This document shows positions 1 to 13,880 of a stretch of DNA of 64,000 bases, one piece after another (the stretch's first letter is position 1; every line of letters begins with the position of its first letter). The position numbers and the translations under genes are program-made. Source of the stretch: Hippophae tibetana (Eukaryota > Streptophyta > Magnoliopsida > Rosales > Elaeagnaceae); NCBI GenBank assembly GCA_037013495.1, contig CM072805.1, positions 12,558,601-12,622,600 of the forward strand. The letters are read 5' to 3'. Below the pieces are notes generated by a model. It was not told where the DNA came from, ran no database searches, and was given only the letters and a program-made list of their open reading frames with translations.

Positions 1-3000
1 TTAAATATTACAAATGCAAATATGTAACTTAAAAGTTTCAACCATTTATTGATATGATGTCAATTTATGGTGGGAAAAAGTCCATAATCAATAATTTAAC
101 ATTACATAATTGGGATTTAGAAGATTCGACCTTAACATACTAATATGACAAAATGGAATACACCGTATTGTTAATATTAGTTCATTTGAATGGTCCATAT
201 TTGACTCAAATTCAAATAAATATAGTATATGTAAATATAAACGTTAGTTTCTATTATTATAAAATAAATAGTCAATCTGTCTTTGAAAAACTTCGATAGC
301 TATAATTTTAACATTAAGTAATTGAGTTAAAATAATTCTAAGGTTAAAAAATTGAATTAAATATTACTAATTCAAATATTCCCCTTATAAGTTTCAACCA
401 TTGATTGATACGAAGTCAATTTATGGTTGAGAAAAGTCCATAATCATGAAGTTAACATTACACAATAGGGATTTGGAAGATTTGACCTTATAATACTTAT
501 ATGACAAAATTGAATACACCGTATTGTTAATATTAGTTCATTTGAATGGTCCATATTTGACTCAAATTCAAATAAATATAGTATATGTAAATATACACCT
601 CAATTTCTCTTCTTATCAAATAAATAGTCTATCTATAGTTGACAAAAATCGATAGCCATAATTTTAACATTAAACAATTGAGATAAAGTAAATCTAACGT
701 TAAAAAATTGAATTAAATATTACAAATGCAAATATGCACCTTATATGTTTCAACCATTTATTGATATGAAGTCAATTTATGGTTGAGAAAAGTCCATAAT
801 CATGAATTTAACATTATACAATTGAGATTTAGAAGATTTGACCTTAACAGACTTATATGACAAAATTGAATACACCGTATTGTTAATATTAGTTCATTTG
901 AATAGTCCATATTTGACTCAAATTCAAATAAATATAGTATATGTAAATATACACCTCAATTTCTATTCTTATCAAATAAATAGTCTATCTATAGTTGACA
1001 AAAATCGATAGGCATAATTTTAACATTAAACAATTGAGATAAAGTAAATCTAACGTTAAAAAATTGAATTAAATAATACAAATGCAAATATGTACCTTAT
1101 ATGTTTCAACCATTTATTGATATGAAGTCAATTTATGGTTGAGAAAAGTCCATAATAATGAAGTTAACATTGCACAATTGGGATTTAGAAGATTCGACCT
1201 TAACATACTGATATGACAAAATGGAATACACCGTATTGTTAATATTAGTTCATTTGAATGGTCCATATTTGACTCAAATTCAAATATATATAGTATATGT
1301 AAATATACACCTCAATTTCTATTCTTATCAAATAAATAGTCTATCTCTAGTCGACAAAAATCGATAGCCATAATTTTAACATTAAATAATTGAGTTAAAA
1401 TAATTCTAATTTTAAAAAATTGAATTAAATATTACTAATTCAAATATTCCCCTTATAAGTTTCAACCATTGATTGATACGAAGTCAATTTATGGTTGAGA
1501 AAAGTCCATAATCATGAAGTTAACACTACACAATAGGGATTTGGAAGATTCGACCTTATAATACTTATATGACAAAATTGAATACACCGTATTGTTAATA
1601 TTAGTTCATTTGAATGGTCCATATTTGACTCAAATTCAAATAAATATAGTATATGTAAATATACACCTCAATTTCTATTCTTATCAAATAAATAGTCTAT
1701 CTATGGTTGACAAAAATCGATAGCCATAATTTTAACATTAAACAATTGAGATAATGTAAATCTAACGTTAAAAAATTGAATTAAATATTACAAATGCAAA
1801 TATGCACCTTATATTTTTCAACCATTTATTGATATGAAGTCAATTTATGGTTGAGAAAAGTCCATAATCATGAATTTAACATTATACAATTGAGATTTAG
1901 AAGATTTGACCTTAACAGACTTATATGACAAAATTGAATACACCGTATTGTTAATATTAGTTCATTTGAATGGTCCATATTTGACTCAAATTCAAATAAA
2001 TATAGTATATGTAAATATACACCTCAATTTCTATTCTTATCAAATAAATAGTCTATCTCTAGTCGACAAAAATCGATAGCCATAATTTTAACAATAAATA
2101 ATTGAGTTAAAATAATTCTAAGGTTAAAAAATTGAATTAAATATTACTAATTCAAATATTCCCCTTATAAGTTTCAACCATTGATTGATACGAAGTCAAT
2201 TTATGGTTGAGAAAAGTCCATAATCATGAAGTTAACATTACACAATAGGGATTTGGAAGATTTGACCTTATAATACTTATATGACAAAATTGAATACACC
2301 GTATTGTTAATATTAGTTCATTTGAATGGTCCATATTTGACTCAAATTCAAATAAATATAGTATATGTAAATATACACCTCAATTTCTATTCTTATCAAA
2401 TAAATAGTCTATCTATAGTTGACAAAAATCGATAGCCATAATTTTAACATTAAACAATTGAGATAAAGTAAATCTAACGTTAAAAAATTGAATTAAATAT
2501 TACAAATGCAAATATGCACCTTATATGTTTCAACCATTTATTGATATGAAGTCAATTTATGGTTGAGAAAAGTCCATAATCATGAATTTAACATTATACA
2601 ATTGGGATTTACAAGATTCGACCTTAACAGACTTATATGACAAAATTGAATACACCGTATTGTTAATATTAGTTCATTTGAATGGTCCATATTTGACTCA
2701 AATTCAAATATATATAGTATATGTAAATATACACCTCAATTTCTATTCTTATCAAATAAATAGTCTATCTATGGTTTACAAAAATCAATAGCCATAATTT
2801 TAACATTAAACAATTGAGATAAAGTAAATCTAACGTTAAAAAATTGAATTAAATATTACAAATTCAAATATGTAACTTAAAAGTTTCAACCATTTATTGA
2901 TATGATGTCAATTTATGGTGGGAAAAAGTCCATAATCAATAATTTAACATTACATAATTGGGATTTAGAAGATTCGACCTTAACATACTAATATGACAAA

Positions 3001-4900
3001 ATGGAATACACCGTATTGTTAATATTAGTTCATTTGAATGGTCCATATTTGACTCAAATTCAAATAAATATAGTATATGTAAATATAAACGTTAGTTTCT
3101 ATTATTATAAAATAAATAGTCAATCTGTCTTTGAAAAACTTCGATAGCTATAATTTTAACATTAAGTAATTGAGTTAAAATAATTCTAAGGTTAAAAAAT
3201 TGAATTAAATATTACTAATTCAAATATTCCCCTTATAAGTTTCAACCATTGATTGATACGAAGTCAATTTATGGTTGAGAAAAGTCCATAATCATGAAGT
3301 TAACATTACACAATAGGGATTTGGAAGATTTGACCTTATAATACTTATATGACAAAATTGAATACACCGTATTGTTAATATTAGTTCATTTGAATGGTCC
3401 ATATTTGACTCAAATTCAAATAAATATAGTATATGTAAATATACACCTCAATTTCTCTTCTTATCAAATAAATAGTCTATCTATAGTTGACAAAAATCGA
3501 TAGCCATAATTTTAACATTAAACAATTGAGATAAAGTAAATCTAACGTTAAAAATTGAATTAAATATTACAAATGCAAATATGCACCTTATATGTTTCAA
3601 CCATTTATTGATATGAAGTCAATTTATGGTTGAGAAAAGTCCATAATCATGAATTTAACATTATACAATTGAGATTTAGAAGATTCGACCTTAACAGACT
3701 TATATGACAAAATTGAATACACCGTATTGTTAATATTAGTTCATTTGAATGGTCCATATTTGACTCAAATTCAAATAAATATAGTATATGTAAATATACA
3801 CCTCAATTTCTATTCTTATCAAATAAATAGTCTATCTATAGTTGACAAAAATCGATAGGCATAATTTTAACATTAAACAATTTAGATAAAGTAAATCTAA
3901 CGTTAAAAAATTGAATTAAATAATACAAATGCAAATATGTACCTTATATGTTTCAACCATTTATTGATATGAAGTCAATTTATGGTTGAGAAAAGTCCAT
4001 AATAATGAAGTTAACATTGCACAATTGGGATTTAGAAGATTCGACCTTAACATACTGATATGACAAAATGGAATACACCGTATTGTTAATATTAGTTCAT
4101 TTGAATGGTCCATATTTGACTCAAATTCAAATATATATAGTATATGTAAATATACACCTCAATTTCTATTCTTATCAAATAAATAGTCTATCTCTAGTCG
4201 ACAAAAATCGATAGCCATAATTTTAACATTAAATAATTGAGTTAAGATAATTCTAAGGTTAAAAAATTGAATTAAATATTACTAATTCAAATATTCCCCT
4301 TATAAGTTTCAACCATTGATTGATACGAAGTCAATTTATGGTTGAGAAAAGTCCATAATCATGAAGTTAACACTACACAATAGGGATTTGGAAGATTCGA
4401 CCTTATAATACTTATATGACAAAATTGAATACACCGTATTGTTAATATTAGTTCATTTGAATGGTCCATATTTGACTCAAATTCAAATAAATATAGTATA
4501 TGTAAATATACACCTCAATTTCTATTCTTATCAAATAAATAGTCTATCTATGGTTGACAAAAATCGATAGCCATAATTTTAACATTAAACAATTGAGATA
4601 AAGTAAATCTAACGTTAAAAAATTGAATTAAATATTACAAATGCAAATATGCACCTTATATGTTTCAACCATTTATTGATATGAAGTCAATTTATGGTTG
4701 AGAAAAGTCCATAATCATGAATTTAACATTATACAATTGAGATTTAGAAGATTCGACCTTAACAGACTTATATGACAAAATTGAATACACCGTATTGTTA
4801 ATATTAGTTCATTTGAATGGTCCATATTTGACTCAAATTCAAATAAATATAGTATATGTAAATATACACCTCAATTTCTATTCTTATCAAATAAATAGTC
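1..4900. repeat. Sat1 multi-monomer duplication, offset 2,848 bp (8 monomers)
   Basis: Positions 1 to about 2,050 are repeated almost exactly at 2,849 to about 4,900. The copy keeps rare variants: 'tatgtaacttaaaagtttc' (29 and about 2,870), 'tcaataatttaac' (88 and 2,936), 'caatttctcttcttatc' in the second monomer, and 'agttaacactacac' in the fifth. Six monomers match in the same order, after which the two copies part. The spacing is exactly eight monomers, so this is a fragment of a higher-order repeat or a large unequal-crossover duplication. Confidence 0.8.
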
Positions 4901-7900
4901 TATCTATAGTTGACAAAAATCGATAGCCATAATTTTAACATTAAACAATTGAGATAAAGTAAATCTAACGTTAAAAAATTGAATTAAATAATACAAATGC
5001 AAATATGTACCTTATATGTTTCAACCATTTATTGATATGAAGTCAATTTAGGGTTGAGAAAAGTCCATAATCATGAAGTTAACATTGCACAATTGGGATT
5101 TAGAAGATTCGACCTTAACATACTGATATGACAAAATGGAATACACCGTATTGTTAATATTAGTTCATTTGAATGGTCCATATTTGACTCAAATTCAAAT
5201 ATATATAGTATATGTAAATATACACCTCAATTTCTATTCTTATCAAATAAATAGTCTATCTCTAGTTGACAAAAATCGATAGCCATAATTTTAACATTAA
5301 ACAATTGAGATAAAGTAAATCTAACGTTAAAAATTGAATTAAATAATACAAATGCAAATATGTACCTTATATGTTTCAACCATTTATTGATATGAAGTCA
5401 AATTTTTGGTAAGAAAAGTCCATAACCATGAATTTAACATTGCACAATTGGGATTTAGAAGATTCGACCTTAACATACTGATATGACAAAATGGAATACA
5501 CCGTATTGTTAATATTAGTTCATTTGAATGGTCCATATTTTACTCAAATTCAAATATATATAGTATATGTAAATATACACCTCAATTTCTATTCTTCTCA
5601 AATAAATAGTCTATCTATGGTTTACAAAAATCGATAGCCATAATTTTAACATTAAACAATTGAGATAAAGTAAATCTAACGTTAAAAAATTGAATTAAAT
5701 AATACAAATGTAAATATGTACCTTATATGTTTCAACCATTTATTGATATGAAGTCAATTTAGGGTTGAGAAAAGTCCATAATCATGAATTTAACATTACA
5801 CAATTAGTATTTAGAAGATTCGACCTTAACAAACTTATATGACAAAAATTGAATACACCGTATTGTTAATATTAGTTCATTTGAATGGTCAATATTTGAC
5901 TCAAATACAAATAAATATAGTATATGTAAATATACACCTCAATTTCTATTCTTCTCAAATAAATAGTCTATCTATGGTTTACAAAAATCAATAGACATAA
6001 TTTTAACATTAAACAATTGAGATAAGTAAATCTAACGTTAAAAAATTGAATTAAATATTACAAATGCAAATATGCCACTTATAAGTTTCAACCATTTATT
6101 GTTTTGATGTCAATTTATGGTGGGAAAAAGTCCATAATTAATAATTTAACATTACATAATTGGGATTTAGACGATTCGACCTTAACATACTAATATGACA
6201 AAATGGAATACACCGTATTGTTAATATTAGTTCATTTGAATGGTCCCATATTTGACTAAAATTCAAATATATATAGTATATGTAAATATACACGTTAGTT
6301 TCTATTATTATCAAATAAATAGTCCATCTATCTTTGAAACAATTCGATAGCCATAATTTTAACATTAAATAATTGAGATAAATTACACCTAAGGTTAAAA
6401 AATTGAATTAAATAATACAAATGCAAATATGCACCTTATATGTTTCAACCATTTATTGATATGAAGTCAATTTATGGTTGAGAAAAGTCCATAATCATGA
6501 ATTTAACATTACACAATTGGTATTTAGAAGATTCGACCTTAACAGAATTATATGACAAAATTGAATACACCGTATTGTTAATATTAGTTCATTTGAATGG
6601 TCAATATTTGACTCAAATTCAAATAAATATAGTATATGTAAATATAAACCTCAATTTCTATTCTTCTCAAATAAATAGTCTATCTATGGTTTACAAAAAT
6701 CGATAGCCATAATTTTAACATTAAACAATTGAGATAAAGAAAGTCTAACGTTAAAATATTGAATTAAATATTATAAATTCAAATATACCCCATATAAGTT
6801 TCAACCATTGATTGATATGAAGTCAATTTATTGTTGAGAAAACTCCATAATCATGAATTTAACATTACACAATTGGGATTTAGAAGATTCGACCTTAACA
6901 TACTGATATGACAAAATTGAATACACCGTATTGTTAATATTAGTTCATTTGAATGGTCCATATTTGACCCAAATTCAAATAAATATAGTATATGTAAATA
7001 TAAACGTTAGTTTCTATTATTATAAAATAAATAGTCAATCTGTCTTTGAAAAACTTCGATAGCTATAATTTTAACATTAAATAATTGAGTTAAAATAATT
7101 CTAAGGTTAAAAAATTGAATTAAATATTACTAATTCAAATATTCCCCTTATAAGTTTCAACCATTGATTGATACGAAGTCAATTTATGGTTGAGAAAAGT
7201 CCATAATCATGAAGTTAACATTACACAATAGGGATTTGGAAGATTCGACCTTATAATACTTATATGACAAAATTGAATACACCGTATTGTTAATATTAGT
7301 TCATTTGAATGGTCCATATTTGACTCAAATTCAAATAAATATAGTATATGTAAATATACACCTCAATTTCTATTCTTATCAAATAAATAGTCTATCTATG
7401 GTTGACAAAAATCGATAGCCATAATTTTAACATTAAACAATTGAGATAAAGTAAATCTAACGTTAAAAAATTGAATTAAATATTACAAATGCAAATATGC
7501 ACCTTATATGTTTCAACCATTTATTGATATGAAGTCAATTTATGGTTGAGAAAAGTCCATAATCATGAATTTAACATTATACAATTGAGATTTAGAAGAT
7601 TCGACCTTAACAGACTTATATGACAAAATTGAATACACCGTATTGTTAATATTAGTTCATTTGAATGGTCCATATTTGACTCAAATTCAAATAAATATAG
7701 TATATGTAAATATACACCTCAATTTCTATTCTTATCAAATAAATAGTCTATCTATAGTTGACAAAAATCGATAGCCATAATTTTAACATTAAACAATTGA
7801 GATAAAGTAAATCTAACGTTAAAAAATTGAATTAAATAATACAAATGCAAATATGTACCTTATATGTTTCAACCATTTATTGATATGAAGTCAATTTAGG

Positions 7901-9150
7901 GTTGAGAAAAGTCCATAATCATGAAGTTAACATTGCACAATTGGGATTTAGAAGATTCGACCTTAACATACTGATATGACAAAATGGAATACACCGTATT
8001 GTTAATATTAGTTCATTTGAATGGTCCATATTTGACTCAAATTCAAATATATATAGTATATGTAAATATACACCTCAATGTCTATTCTTATCAAATAAAT
8101 AGTCTATCTCTAGTTGACAAAAATCGATAGCCATAATTTTAACATTAAACAATTGAGATAAAGTAAATCTAACGTTAAAAAATTGAATTAAATAATACAA
8201 ATGCAAATATGTACCTTATATGTTTCAACCATTTATTGATATGAAGTCAAATTTTTGGTAAGAAAAGTCCATAACCATGAATTTAACATTGCACAATTGG
8301 GATTTAGAAGATTCGACCTTAACATACTGATATGACAAAATGGAATACACCGTATTGTTAATATTAGTTCATTTGAATGGTCCATATTTTACTCAAATTC
8401 AAATATATATAGTATATGTAAATATACACCTCAATTTCTATTCTTCTCAAATAAATAGTCTATCTATGGTTTACAAAAATCGATAGCCATAATTTTAACA
8501 TTAAACAATTGAGATAAAGTAAATCTAACGTTAAAAAATTGAATTAAATAATACAAATGTAAATATGTACCTTATATGTTTCAACCATTTATTGATATGA
8601 AGTCAATTTAGGGTTGAGAAAAGTCCATAATCATGAATTTAACATTACACAATTAGTATTTAGAAGATTCGACCTTAACAAACTTATATGACAAAATTGA
8701 ATACACCGTATTGTTAATATTAGTTCATTTGAATGGTCAATATTTGACTCAAATACAAATAAATATAGTATATGTAAATATACACCTCAATTTCTATTCT
8801 TCTCAAATAAATAGTCTATCTATGGTTTACAAAAATCAATAGCCATAATTTTAACATTAAACAATTGAGATAAAGTAAATCTAACGTTAAAAAATTGAAT
8901 TAAATATTACAAATGCAAATATGCCACTTATAAGTTTCAACCATTTATTGTTTTGATGTCAATTTATGGTGGGAAAAAGTCCATAATCAATAATTTAACA
9001 TTACATAATTGGGATTTAGACGATTCGACCTTAACATACTAATATGACAAAATGGAATACACCGTATTGTTAATATTAGTTCATTTGAATGGTCCATATT
9101 TGACTAAAATTCAAATATATATAGTATATGTAAATATACACGTTAGTTTC
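4260..9150. repeat. Second pair of Sat1 blocks with the same 2,848-bp offset
   Basis: Positions about 4,260-6,300 match about 7,108-9,150. Shared rare variants include 'gtcaatttagggttgag' (about 5,042 and 7,890), 'aatttttggtaagaaaagtcc' type copies (5,401 and 8,249), 'acaaatgtaaatatgtacc' (5,703 and 8,551) and 'ccatttattgttttgatg' (about 6,090 and 8,940). The offset is again about eight monomers, varying by a base through small indels. With the preceding block this gives an irregular 8-monomer periodicity across the first 9 kb. Confidence 0.78.
6489..6844. repeat. Representative Sat1 monomer with internal duplication
   Basis: This copy shows the internal plan. Segment A (6,489-6,706, 218 bp) and segment B (6,707-6,844, 138 bp) start alike, 'ccataatcatgaatttaac' against 'ccataattttaac', followed by 'attacacaattgg' against 'attaaacaattga'. 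They also share 'aaaattgaat', then 'atgtaaatata' against 'atgcaaatatg' in most copies, and finally 'atggtttacaaaaatcg' against 'ttgttgagaaaactcc'. A is longer by about 70 bp lying roughly at 6,565-6,635. That extra part includes the perfect inverted repeat ATTTGAAT (6,591-6,598) and ATTCAAAT (6,617-6,624). The 356-bp unit therefore looks like a duplicated ~140-bp ancestor with either an insertion in A or a deletion in B. The alignment is by eye. This copy also holds one of the longer open frames (6,497-6,706), which I regard as incidental. Confidence 0.75.
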
Positions 9151-9526
9151 TATTATTATCAAATAAATAGTCTATCTATGGTTTACAAAAATCAATAGCC
9201 ATAATTTTAACATTAAACAATTGAGATAAAGTAAATCTAACGTTAAAAAATTGAATTAAATATTACAAATGCAAATATGCCACTTATAAGTTTCAACCAT
9301 TTATTGTTTTGATGTCAATTTATGGTGGGAAAAAGTCCATAATCAATAATTTAACATTACATAATTGGGATTTAGACGATTCGACCTTAACATACTAATA
9401 TGACAAAATGGAATACACCGTATTGTTAATATTAGTTCATTTGAATGGTCCATATTTGACTAAAATTCAAATATATATAGTATATGTAAATATACACGTT
9501 AGTTTCTATTATTATCAAATAAATAG
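8815..9526. repeat. Tandem duplication of one Sat1 monomer variant
   Basis: Positions 8,815-9,170 and 9,171-9,526 are adjacent copies of the same variant. Both carry the uncommon 'ccatttattgttttgatg', 'tcaataatttaac' and 'tagacgattcgacc'. The earlier block at about 6,060-6,330 has this variant only once, so the extra monomer arose after the 2,848-bp duplication. Confidence 0.72.
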
Positions 9527-9592
9527 TCGATCTATCTTTGAAACAATTCGATAGCCATAATTTTAACATTAAATAATTGAGTTAAAATAATT

Positions 9593-10304
9593 CTAAGGTT
9601 AAAAAATTGAATTAAATATTACTAATTCAAATATTCCCCTTATAAGTTTCAACCATTGATTGATACGAAGTCAATTTATGGTTGAGAAAAGTCCATAATC
9701 ATGAAGTTAACATTACACAATAGGGATTTGGAAGATTCGACCTTATAATACTTATATGACAAAATTGAATACACCGTATTGTTAATATTAGTTCATTTGA
9801 ATGGTCCATATTTGACTCAAATTCAAATAAATATAGTATATGTAAATATACACCTCAATTTCTATTCTTATCAAATAAATAGTCTATCTATAGTTGACAA
9901 AAATCGATAGCCATAATTTTAACATTAAACAATTGAGATAAAGTAAATCTAAGGTTAAAAAATTGAATTAAATATTACTAATTCAAATATTCCCCTTATA
10001 AGTTTCAACCATTGATTGATACGAAGTCAATTTATGGTTGAGAAAAGTCCATAATCATGAAGTTAACATTACACAATAGGGATTTGGAAGATTCGACCTT
10101 ATAATACTTATATGACAAAATTGAATACACCGTATTGTTAATATTAGTTCATTTGAATGGTCCATATTTGACTCAAATTCAAATAAATATAGTATATGTA
10201 AATATACACCTCAATTTCTATTCTTATCAAATAAATAGTCTATCTATAGTTGACAAAAATCGATAGCCATAATTTTAACATTAAACAATTGAGATAAAGT
10301 AAAT
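9593..10304. repeat. Tandem pair of the 'beta' Sat1 monomer variant
   Basis: Two consecutive monomers (9,593-9,948 and 9,949-10,304) both have the beta signature: 'ttactaattcaaatattccc', 'gattgatacgaag', 'agttaacattacacaatagg' and 'ccttataatactt'. Elsewhere beta usually occurs singly, after a 'delta' copy and before a 'gamma' copy. The doubled beta is therefore a local one-monomer duplication. Confidence 0.72.
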
Positions 10305-11041
10305 CTAACGTTAAAAAATTGAATTAAATATTACAAATGCAAATATGCACCTTATATGTTTCAACCATTTATTGATATGAAGTCAATTTTTGGTTGAGAA
10401 AAGTCCATAATCATGAATTTAACATTATACAATTGAGATTTAGAAGATTCGACCTTAACAGACTTATATGACAAAATTGAATACACCGTATTGTTAATAT
10501 TAGTTCATTTGAATGGTCCATATTTGACTCAAATTCAAATAAATATAGTATATGTAAATATACACCTCAATTTCTATTCTTATCAAATAAATAGTCTATC
10601 TATAGTTGACAAAAATCGATAGCCATAATTTTAATATTAAACAATTGAGATAAAGTAAATCTAACGTTAAAAAATTGAATTAAATATTACAAATGCAAAT
10701 ATGCACCTTATATGTTTCAACCATTTATTGATATGAAGTCAATTTATGGTTGAGAAAAGTCCATAATCATGAATTTAACATTATACAATTGAGATTTAGA
10801 AGATTCGACCTTAACAGACTTATATGACAAAATTGAATACACCGTATTGTTAATATTAGTTCATTTGAATGGTCCATATTTGACTCAAATTCAAATATAT
10901 ATAGTATATGTAAATATACACCTCAATTTCTATTCTTCTCAAATAAATAGTCTATCTATGGTTTACAAAAATCAATAGCCATAATTTTAACATTAAACAA
11001 TTGAGATAAAGTAAATCTAACGTTAAAAAATTGAATTAAAT

Positions 11042-11753
11042 AATACAAATCCAAATATGTACCTTATATGTTTCAACCATTTATTGATATGAAGTCAAAT
11101 TTTTGGTAAGAAAAGTCCATAACCATGAATTTAACATTGCACAATTGGTATTTAGAAGATTCGACCTTAACATACTGATATGACAAAATGGAATACACCG
11201 TATTGTTAATATTAGTTCATTTGAATGGTCCATATTTGACTCAAATTCAAATATATATAGTATATGTAAATATACACCTCAATTTCTATTCTTATCAAAT
11301 AAATAGTCTATCTCTAGTTGACAAAAATCGATAGCCATAATTTTAACATTAAACAATTGAGATAAAGTAAATCTAACGTTAAAAAATTGAATTAAATAAT
11401 ACAAATCCAAATATGTACCTTATATGTTTCAACCATTTATTGATATGAAGTCAAATTTTTGGTAAGAAAAGTCCATAACCATGAATTTAACATTGCACAA
11501 TTGGTATTTAGAAGATTCGACCTTAACATACTGATATGACAAAATGGAATACACCGTATTGTTAATATTAGTTCATTTGAATGGTCCATATTTTACTCAA
11601 ATTCAAATATATATAGTATATGTAAATATACACCTCAATTTCTATTCTTCTCAAATAAATAGTCTATCTATGGTTTACAAAAATCGATAGCTATAATTTT
11701 AACATTAAACATTTGAGATAAAGTAAATCTAACGTTAAAAAATTGAATTAAAT
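11042..11753. repeat. Tandem pair of a private Sat1 variant ('aatccaaatatg')
   Basis: The monomers at 11,042-11,397 and 11,398-11,753 are the only two I found with 'acaaatccaaatatgtacc' in place of 'acaaatgcaaatatgtacc'. They lie next to each other at exactly one monomer spacing, which marks a recent local duplication. Their 3' parts differ ('tctctagttgac' against 'tctatggtttac'). Confidence 0.7.
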
Positions 11754-12112
11754 ATTACAAATGTAAATAAGCACCTTATATGTTTCAACCATTTATTGAT
11801 ATGAAGTCAATTTATGGTTGAGAAAAGTCCATAATCATGAATTTAACATTACACAATTAGTATTTAGAAGATTCGACCTTAACAAACTTATATGCCAAAA
11901 TTGAATACACCGTATTGTTAATATTAGTTCATTTGAATGGTCAATATTTGACTCAAATACAAATAAATATAGTATATGTAAATATACACCTCAATTTCTA
12001 TTCTTCTCAAATAAATAGTCTATCTATGGTTTACAAAAATCAATAGCCATAATTTTAACATTAAACAATTGAGATAAAGTAAATCTAACGTTAAAAAATT
12101 GAATTAAATATT

Positions 12113-13880
12113 ACAAATGCAAATATGCCAATTATAAGTTTCAACCATTTATTGTTATGATGTCAATTTATGGTGGGAAAAAGTCCATAATCAATAATTT
12201 AACATTACATAATTGGGATTTAGACGATTCGACCTTAACATACTAATATGACAAAATGGAATACACCGTATTGTTAATATTAGTTCATTTGAATGGTCCA
12301 TATTTGACTAAAATTCAAATATATATAGTATATGTAAATATACACGTTAGTTTCTATTATTATCAAATAAATAGTCGATCTATCTTTGAAACAATTCGAT
12401 AGCCATAATTTTAACATTAAATAATTGAGATAAATTACACCTAAGGTTAAAAAATTGAATTAAATAATACAAATGCAAATATGCACCTTATATGTTTCAA
12501 CCATTTATTGATATGAAGTCAATTTATGGTTGAGAAAAGTCCATAATCATGAATTTAACATTACACAATTGATATTTAGAAGATTCGACCTTAACAGAAT
12601 TATATGACAAAATTGAATACACCGTATTGTTAATATTAGTTCATTTGAATGGTCAATATTTGACTCAAATTCAAATAAATATAGTATATGTAAATATACA
12701 CCTCAATTTCTATTCTTCTCAAATAAATAGTCTATCTATGGTTTACAAAAATCGATAGCCATAATTTTAACATTAAACAATTGAGATAAAGAAAGTCTAA
12801 TGTTAAAATATTGAATTAAATATTATAAATTCAAATATACCCCATATAAGTTTCAACCATTGATTGATATGAAGTCAATTTATTGTTGAGAAAAGTCCAT
12901 AATCATGAATTTAACATTACACAATTGGGATTTAGAAGATTCGACCTTAACATACTGATATGACAAAATTGAATACACCGTATTGTTAATATTAGTTCAT
13001 TTGAATGGTCCATATTTGACTCAAATTCAAATAAATATAGTATATGTAAATATAAACGTTAGTTTCTATTATTATAAAATAAATAGTCAATCTGTCTTTG
13101 AAAAACTTCGATAGCTATAATTTTAACATTAAATAATTGAGTTAAAATAATTCTAAGGTTAAAAAATTGAATTAAATATTACTAATTCAAATATTCCCCT
13201 TATAAGTTTCAACCATTGATTGATACGAAGTCAATTTATGGTTGAGAAAAGTCCATAATCATGAAGTTAACATTACACAATAGGGATTTGGAAGATTCGA
13301 CCTTATAATACTTATATGACAAAATTGAATACACCGTATTGTTAATATTAGTTCATTTGAATGGTCCATATTTGACTCAAATTCAAATAAATATAGTATA
13401 TGTAAATATACACCTCAATTGCTATTCTTATCAAATAAATAGTCTATCTATAGTTGACAAAAATCGATAGCCATAATTTTAACATTAAACAATTGAGATA
13501 AAGTAAATCTAACGTTAAAAAATTGAATTAAATATTACAAATGCAAATATGCACCTTATATGTTTCAACCATTTATTGATATGAAGTCAATTTTTGGTTG
13601 AGAAAAGTCCATAATCATGAATTTAACATTATACAATTGAGATTTAGAAGATTCGACCTTAACAGACTTATATGACAAAATTGAATACACCGTATTGTTA
13701 ATATTAGTTCATTTGAATGGTCCATATTTGACTCAAATTCAAATAAATATAGTATATGTAAATATACACCTCAATTTCTATTCTTATCAAATAAATAGTC
13801 TATCTATAGTTGACAAAAATCGATAGCCATAATTTTAACATTAAACAATTGAGATAAAGTAAATCTAATGTTAAAAAATT
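12113..13880. repeat. Sat1 block repeating about 6,060-7,820 (offset about 6,052, 17 monomers)
   Basis: The run of variants beginning 'aaatatgcca...ataag', then 'gataaattacacctaagg', then the epsilon copy ('ggtcaatatttgactc'), then 'ataccccatataag', then delta ('aatctgtctttgaaaaac'), then beta and gamma appears in the same order in both places. The 'ctaagg' landmark before beta lies at 7,101 and 13,153. The match ends near 7,820 and 13,880, where the following monomers differ. Confidence 0.75.

Noticed and set aside
480-500. Possible CENP-B-box-like motif around 'gattcgacctta' in Sat1
   Set aside because: It shares only the TTCG and lacks the required CGGG part of the box. No match in Sat2 either.
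6138-6365. 75-residue frame on - in Sat1
   Set aside because: It occurs in one monomer only, created by a one-base insertion in 'ggtcccatattt'. It is chance.
6497-6706. Recurring 69-residue open frame on + in Sat1 (also at 2,582, 16,821, 17,533, 19,313, 29,272, 31,050, 33,182, 34,249, 35,317, 35,673; 75 residues at 30,694)
   Set aside because: It is the same stretch of the satellite unit. Most other monomers carry stops in this frame (for example in the variants 'catactgatatg', 'caattgagat' and 'acaataggg'), and nothing resembles a promoter, domain or coding bias. The intact copies are simply variants lacking those stops.
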